Below, piece by piece: positions 4,857 to 8,558 of a stretch of 8,558 nucleotides of DNA. Source of the DNA: Eubacteriales Family XIII. Incertae Sedis bacterium (GTDB taxonomy: Bacteria; Bacillota; Clostridia; Peptostreptococcales; Anaerovoracaceae); contig JAISEX010000103.1 of assembly GCA_031263875.1 (NCBI GenBank), positions 1 to 8,558 on the forward strand. Direction: 5' to 3'. The position numbers were made by a program, and so were the translations under genes. The stretch's first letter is position 1. Every line of letters begins with the position of its first letter. Under the pieces are notes generated by a model that saw only the letters and a list, made by a program, of their open reading frames with translations, was not told where the DNA came from and did not search any database.

Positions 4857-6828
4857 GTTCCCCAAGCATATCCCGGAACTCCGCCTCGGTAATGATCTTT
4901 ACGCCGAGCTCCTGCGCCTTCTTATTTTTCGATGAACCGCTTTTCGCGTCGTTGTTGATAAGGTAATCCGTCTTGTCGCTGACGGAACCCGTCGCCTTGC
5001 CTCCCTGCGCTTCGATAACCGCTTTCAGCTCGTCGCGGTTCGCGTAATGTTCGAGCGAGCCCGTAATAACAAAGGTCAGCCCCGTGAGCGCGTCGCCGGA
5101 CGGAACCGTTTCCGCTTCGTCAAACCGTATCTCGGCGAGCAGGGCGTCCACGCGCGCGCTGTTCGCTTCGTCCGCAAACCACGCTGTGTAGCTCTGCGCC
5201 ATCACCTCGCCGACGCCTTTTATCTCGACCAATTCATCGGCCGGCGCGTTCCGTATTTTATCCCAATCGTTATCGAGAGCGCGGCAGATCAGCTTCGCGT
5301 TCGCAAGCCCGATCTGCGGAATGCCGAGACTGTTCAGCAGACGCACCGCCGTCGTGGTGCGCGCCTTGTCGATTGCCGCGATAAGATTATCAAACGATTT
5401 TTCGCCAAAGCCGTCAATGTTCACCGCAGCATCCCGGTGCCGCGCGATGCGGAATATGTCCGCGAATTCATGGATAAACCCTTCGGAAATAAATTTTTCG
5501 AGCGTCTGTTCGGAAAGGCCGTCGATGTTCATCGCGCGTTGGCTGACGAAATGCGTGAATTCCTTGATCCGCCGCGCGACGCAGTCGGGATTGGTGCAAT
5601 AGAGCGACCGCACGCCCGTGTTGTCCATGATCTCCGTCGGGAATTCGCAGACGCGGCAGCGGGCCGGTACGCGCATCGTTCCCGAACGCGTCAGGTTTTC
5701 CGCGATCTGCGGAATAATCATATTTGCTTTGTAAACGCGTATCTTATCGCCTTTGCCGAGGGCGAGTTCTTCCATAATGCTGACGTTGTGCAGGCTCGCG
5801 CGGCTTATCGTGCTGCCCTCGATCTCGACGGGCTTGAATACCGCCGTGGGATTGATAAGCCCCGTGCGCGAGGTGTTCCACTCGATGTCAAGTAAAACGC
5901 TTTCGGCCTGCTCGTCCTCCCACTTGAACGCGATCCCGTCGCGCGGGAATTTCGTCGTGCGCCCGAGGCTTTCGCCATAGGCAATATCGTCGTAGATAAG
6001 CACCAGCCCGTCGGACGGCAGATCGGTGTCCGCGACGCGGTGGGCAAAACGCGACACCTCGTCCTCGACGCTCTCAGCCGTTACGACAAAATATTCGACG
6101 GTTTGAAAACCCTGCGCCGCGAGAAAACGCATCTGCTCGTCGCGCGAATTATTAAAGTCGAAGGAATCTCCGGCCGCGCCCACAAGGGCGAATGCGTAAA
6201 AACGCAGGCGCCGCGAAGCCGTTACCTCGCTGTTCAATTGACGGACGCTGCCGCTCGCGAGATTGCGGGGGTTTTTATACCGCGCGTCGGTGTCCGGCAG
6301 TTCGGCGTTGATCTTTTCAAAATCCGAATAGCTGATGACCGCCTCGCCGCGAATATTGAGCGTGCCCTTGAACGGAATTGACACGGGCAGGTTGATAAAG
6401 GTTTCCGCGTTGTGCGTCACGACCTCGCCCGTTTCGCCGTCGCCGCGCGTGACCGCCTTTGCCAAAACGCCGCCCTCGTAGGTGAGCGCGATCGTCAGAC
6501 CGTCGAGTTTCCACGACAGCAGGCCCCGCTTGTCGTCAAGCCATGCCGCGAGCTGCGCCGGGCTTTTTGTCTTGTCCAAGGAAAGCATCGGCGAGGAATG
6601 AGCCTCGCGCACGAGTTCCGAGCTGACCGTATAGCCGACGCGCGCCGTCGGGCTGCCCGCAAGCGTGACGCCCGTTTCCGCCTCAAGCGCCGCCAGTTCG
6701 TCGTAGAGTTTGTCGTACTCGATATTCGGCAGAATCTCGCGGTCTTCCATATAATACGTTTTCGCCGCCTCGCCGAGCAGGGAGGTCAGCGTCTGGAGCC
6801 GTTTCAGTTTGTCGTTATTTTTATCCAT
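4849..6828 (-). CDS. ligA: NAD-dependent DNA ligase
   Basis: LigA seals nicks in replication and repair using NAD. Seen: 659 residues with every expected domain. Domain Ia has TYYMEDREILPNIEYDKLYDEL at about 24-45. The adenylation domain has KLDG with catalytic Lys107, then RGDGETGEVV, RGEA, NPRNLASGSVRQL and the KFPRDGIAFKW strand. The OB fold has SRTGLINPTAVFKPVEIEG. The zinc finger has cysteines 391, 394, 411 and 416. Helix-hairpin-helix repeats follow (NIDGFGEKS, GIPQIGLANAK, IKGVGEVM), and a BRCT domain from about residue 581 to the end contains LTFVITGSL. GEVVTHN in place of the more common GEDVT is normal for the clostridial subgroup. Start: the ATG at 6826-6828 is preferred. A TTG at 6847-6849 would add seven residues but overlaps the promoter's spacer and has no usable binding site. 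The gene lies downstream of pcrA, as in many Firmicutes, but with a 600-base gap and its own promoter. Confidence 0.96.
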   Translation of the reverse strand: MDKNNDKLKRLQTLTSLLGEAAKTYYMEDREILPNIEYDKLYDELAALEAETGVTLAGSPTARVGYTVSSELVREAHSSPMLSLDKTKSPAQLAAWLDDKRGLLSWKLDGLTIALTYEGGVLAKAVTRGDGETGEVVTHNAETFINLPVSIPFKGTLNIRGEAVISYSDFEKINAELPDTDARYKNPRNLASGSVRQLNSEVTASRRLRFYAFALVGAAGDSFDFNNSRDEQMRFLAAQGFQTVEYFVVTAESVEDEVSRFAHRVADTDLPSDGLVLIYDDIAYGESLGRTTKFPRDGIAFKWEDEQAESVLLDIEWNTSRTGLINPTAVFKPVEIEGSTISRASLHNVSIMEELALGKGDKIRVYKANMIIPQIAENLTRSGTMRVPARCRVCEFPTEIMDNTGVRSLYCTNPDCVARRIKEFTHFVSQRAMNIDGLSEQTLEKFISEGFIHEFADIFRIARHRDAAVNIDGFGEKSFDNLIAAIDKARTTTAVRLLNSLGIPQIGLANAKLICRALDNDWDKIRNAPADELVEIKGVGEVMAQSYTAWFADEANSARVDALLAEIRFDEAETVPSGDALTGLTFVITGSLEHYANRDELKAVIEAQGGKATGSVSDKTDYLINNDAKSGSSKNKKAQELGVKIITEAEFRDMLGEQV

Positions 6829-6837
6829 AAGTAAATC

Positions 6838-6865
6838 GTTATATTTCAACTTTCCGCGCGTTCAA
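6838..6865 (-). promoter_or_regulatory. Sigma-A type promoter of ligA
   Basis: On the minus strand TTGAAC (6860-6865) and TATAAC (6838-6843) are separated by 16 bases, matching TTGACA at four and TATAAT at five of six positions. The predicted transcription start is near 6831, two or three bases before the ATG at 6828, so the message would have almost no leader. There is no Shine-Dalgarno before this ATG, which fits that reading. Confidence 0.55.
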
Positions 6866-7065
6866 GTTCGCGCCGTGTGCTTGCAATTTTAATGAGGGCG
6901 CATGGGGCTGCCCCCACGGTTATGTATAAAGGGCACTGTCAAAAATCTCTGTCAGGCTCAATTCCCATATTTCTCCTTGCCCTGCAGGGACATCCCCACC
7001 GGGCTATGCGGGGCTCCGGCCGCTTCGCGGCTGCTTCGCACCCCTTCTATCCCTTGCGCGGGAAA

Positions 7066-7181
7066 CGCGAGAAACGCGCACATCACACCCGCCATCATAC
7101 GGCGAACCCGTTTACCGCCAGGGCCGCAAACCGAGGCGAGAAACGGAACCCGGCAAGGGCATCCTTCTTATGCCGTCACCC
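7066..7181. repeat. 116-bp direct repeat, copy 1
   Basis: The first 79 bases (7066-7144) match 7310-7388 with a single difference; the next 37 (7145-7181) match 7389-7425 with several. Both copies end in GCCGTCACCC. The two copies start 244 bases apart. Confidence 0.9.
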
Positions 7182-7216
7182 CCGGAGCGGTGATCCGCCG
7201 CTTCGCGGCTCTGATG

Positions 7217-7235
7217 AGGGGAAGTGCCTTCCCCT
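7217..7235. repeat. Perfect hairpin between the direct repeats
   Basis: AGGGGAAG (7217-7224) and CTTCCCCT (7228-7235) flank TGC. The hairpin lies in the 128-base segment between the two long repeats. That segment begins and ends at copies of GCCGTCACCC (7172-7181 and 7301-7310). No T-run follows on either strand. Confidence 0.6.
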
Positions 7236-7309
7236 CAAACTCCCCTTGGGCGCCGCTCAGGACGTGAGTCGCTTCACTCCCAGTGGAGATGCTTCGCGTC
7301 GCCGTCACC

Positions 7310-7425
7310 CGCGAGAAACGCGCACATCACACCCGCCATCATACGGCGAACCCGTTTACCGCCAGGGCTGCAAACCGAGGCGAGAAACCGAACTGGCGTT
7401 AAGCATCCTTCCCGTGCCGTCACCC
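7310..7425. repeat. 116-bp direct repeat, copy 2
   Basis: Second copy of the repeat at 7066-7181, ending 10 bases from the pcrA stop codon. GCCGTCACCC occurs just before it (7301-7310) and at its end (7416-7425). Confidence 0.9.
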
Positions 7426-7435
7426 GTACCGATCC

Positions 7436-8558
7436 TCAAATTTTCTCCAGCGGAGCCATGCCTCGCGCCAGTTTCTTCTTCCCTTCACCGTCAAACATCA
7501 CGGTTATCGTTCGCGCGTCCGCGTCGATGATAAGGCCGTCGCCGAACTTGCTGTGCCGCACCTTATCACCTTTATTATACTCCGTGCCCGGCCCGTTTTG
7601 CATAGCCGCGCCCGCCGCGCCGTTACGCCGCGTATTCCCATATTCGTTACGCCGGTAAGCCGACCCGCCGGAACTCTTGCCGGAACTTTTGCCGCGCCGC
7701 ACCTCGTTCTTGATGCGCGCGAGCTGGTCGAAAGGCCGAATGACTTCCGCCTCCGCGAATCCGTCGTCGGCGCCCATCGCCTTGTGGAAATATCCCGTGG
7801 TGTCCTTGCCGATCTTCTCCGCGCCGTCGAGCGTGTCCGTGTCGATCTCGCGCAGGAAACACGACTCCAGCGTATGCTCAAACCTTCCGTACATGGTGCG
7901 GCTTTTCGCGCGGATCAAATAGAGCCGCTCCCTCGCGCGCGTCATGCCGACGTAGCACAGCCGCCGTTCTTCCTCGAGCCCGCCGAGGCTGTCCATCGCG
8001 CGCGTGCCCGGAAAGAGCCCTTCCTCCATGCCCGGTCTAAAGACGACGGGGAAGGCGAGCCCCTTCGCGCTGTGCAGCGTCATCAGCGTCACGGCGTTTT
8101 CGTCGCGGTCGTGATTGTCGATGTCCGCGATCAGCGCGAGCTTTTCCATAAACTCGGGCAGCGTTATCAGCGGGTTCATCTGCTCCTCTTGGAGTATAAC
8201 GGATTTAAATTCGAGCAGGTTTTCGATGCGGCCTTCCGCCTCGACGGTTTCCGCCGCTTCAAGCTCCCGCACATAACCGCTGCGCACGAGAATACTATCG
8301 TAGAGATCGGAGATTTTCATCGTTTCTCCGTCAGTGTTCCCCGTAACCGGTTCGGGGGGTTGCGCGTCATCCTCAGCCGGAACCGCCACGTCGGATTCCA
8401 CGGCTTCACCGCCCGCGGCACTGCGGCCCGAAAGCTCCGCGAGCAGGGTGACGAGCCGCCGCATGGCAGCCGCAGATTTGCCCGGCAGGCTCTCCGTGAC
8501 GCTTTCGTCTGAGAGCAGCCCAAACAGGCTGACGCCGCGCGCGGCCGCGTAAGCCGTC
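7436..8558 (-). CDS. pcrA: ATP-dependent DNA helicase PcrA/UvrD, C-terminal part only
   Basis: Superfamily 1 helicase that moves 3' to 5' on single-stranded DNA in nucleotide excision repair and plasmid replication. Seen: the last 373 residues; the 5' part lies beyond the right edge. It starts in subdomain 2B. Motif V reads TLMTLHSAKGLAFPVVF (visible residues 157-173) and motif VI EEERRLCYVGMTRARERLYL (195-214). A basic Gly/Ser linker leads to a final Tudor-like domain (YNKGDKVRHSKFGDGLI onward, 327-373), which in PcrA contacts RNA polymerase. The KGLEF glutamate of motif V is alanine here (codon 8054-8056). About 35 acidic, Pro/Ala-rich residues (8321-8425) are inserted in 2B before the DLYDSILVRSGY segment. 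The family, and PcrA rather than Rep, are supported by the Tudor tail and by ligA downstream. Confidence 0.93.
   Translation of the reverse strand, partial: TAYAAARGVSLFGLLSDESVTESLPGKSAAAMRRLVTLLAELSGRSAAGGEAVESDVAVPAEDDAQPPEPVTGNTDGETMKISDLYDSILVRSGYVRELEAAETVEAEGRIENLLEFKSVILQEEQMNPLITLPEFMEKLALIADIDNHDRDENAVTLMTLHSAKGLAFPVVFRPGMEEGLFPGTRAMDSLGGLEEERRLCYVGMTRARERLYLIRAKSRTMYGRFEHTLESCFLREIDTDTLDGAEKIGKDTTGYFHKAMGADDGFAEAEVIRPFDQLARIKNEVRRGKSSGKSSGGSAYRRNEYGNTRRNGAAGAAMQNGPGTEYNKGDKVRHSKFGDGLIIDADARTITVMFDGEGKKKLARGMAPLEKI
8321..8425 (-). other. Acidic low-complexity insertion in PcrA subdomain 2B
   Basis: About 35 codons between LLAELSG and MKISDLYDS have no counterpart in PcrA/UvrD proteins as I remember them, where these segments are joined by a short helix. 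The inserted residues are rich in Glu, Asp, Ala, Pro and Gly with no repeat that I can see. The boundaries are approximate. Confidence 0.4.

Larger units (their letters stand above)
6866..7435. other. Gene-free stretch between pcrA and ligA
   Basis: I see no supportable gene on either strand. The long open frames on the + strand have arginine/proline-rich, unconserved sequence and run into pcrA antisense. The stretch holds a 116-bp direct repeat (7066-7181 and 7310-7425), a hairpin at 7217-7235, the palindrome CCCTGCAGGG near 6980, and GCCGC-TTC-GCGGC near 7020. It looks like a patchwork of small repeats rather than a decayed gene. Confidence 0.6.

Noticed and set aside
5047..5895. 282-codon open frame on the + strand
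   Set aside because: Antisense to the zinc-finger, OB and helix-hairpin-helix parts of ligA, with no recognisable protein motif.
6877..7530. 217-codon open frame on the + strand across the repeat region
   Set aside because: It has Arg/Pro-rich low-complexity sequence, is created by the direct repeats, lacks a convincing ribosome binding site, and runs into pcrA on the opposite strand.
7553..8512. 319-codon open frame on the + strand
   Set aside because: Antisense to pcrA, which has motifs V and VI and the Tudor tail in the minus frame; the + product is compositionally typical of a GC-rich shadow frame.

Overview
The window looks like chromosomal DNA of an uncultured Gram-positive anaerobe of the Clostridia type. 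The basis is the adjacent pcrA-ligA pair, a LigA whose wording (for example GEVVTHN and SRTGLINP) matches the clostridial subgroup, strong GGAGG ribosome binding sites on some genes, and a GC-rich composition. This placement is inferred from protein resemblance recalled from memory, not from a search. All genes lie on the minus strand, so they are transcribed from right to left.

In transcription order the window holds: the C-terminal part of the PcrA helicase (7436-8558, cut by the right edge); a 600-base non-coding stretch with a 116-bp direct repeat; the NAD-dependent DNA ligase ligA (4849-6828) with its own promoter; a 157-base gap holding two stem-loops; an AIR-synthase/HypE-like protein (3636-4691); a ClbS/DfsB (DUF1706) family gene interrupted by an in-frame amber codon (3075-3611); an APH(3')-like aminoglycoside phosphotransferase (2199-2984); truA (983-2017) carrying a large repetitive insertion; a structured 234-base gap; and the first 249 codons of a MetH-type homocysteine S-methyltransferase (1-748, cut by the left edge).

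PcrA and LigA serve DNA repair and replication. The AIR-synthase-like gene and the ClbS-like gene are only 24 bases apart and probably form one transcription unit. APH and ClbS-like proteins are accessory or self-protection type functions. TruA and MetH are housekeeping.

The most unusual feature is an in-frame array of 33-bp (11-residue) repeats inside truA. Each DNA unit contains CTTGAC and GTCAAG arms, and the array sits in the linker between the two conserved halves of the enzyme. Two other conserved proteins, PcrA and the AIR-synthase-like protein, also carry low-complexity insertions. A short motif, CGCTCCGC, occurs in the truA and AIR insertions and just downstream of truA and ligA. Together these suggest a genome with active small palindromic repeats that tolerate, or exploit, insertion into coding sequence. 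A second theme is that truA and ligA lack a Shine-Dalgarno but have good -10 elements a few bases before the start codon, which predicts leaderless or near-leaderless messages. No RNA gene, CRISPR array, transposase or attachment site was recognised.
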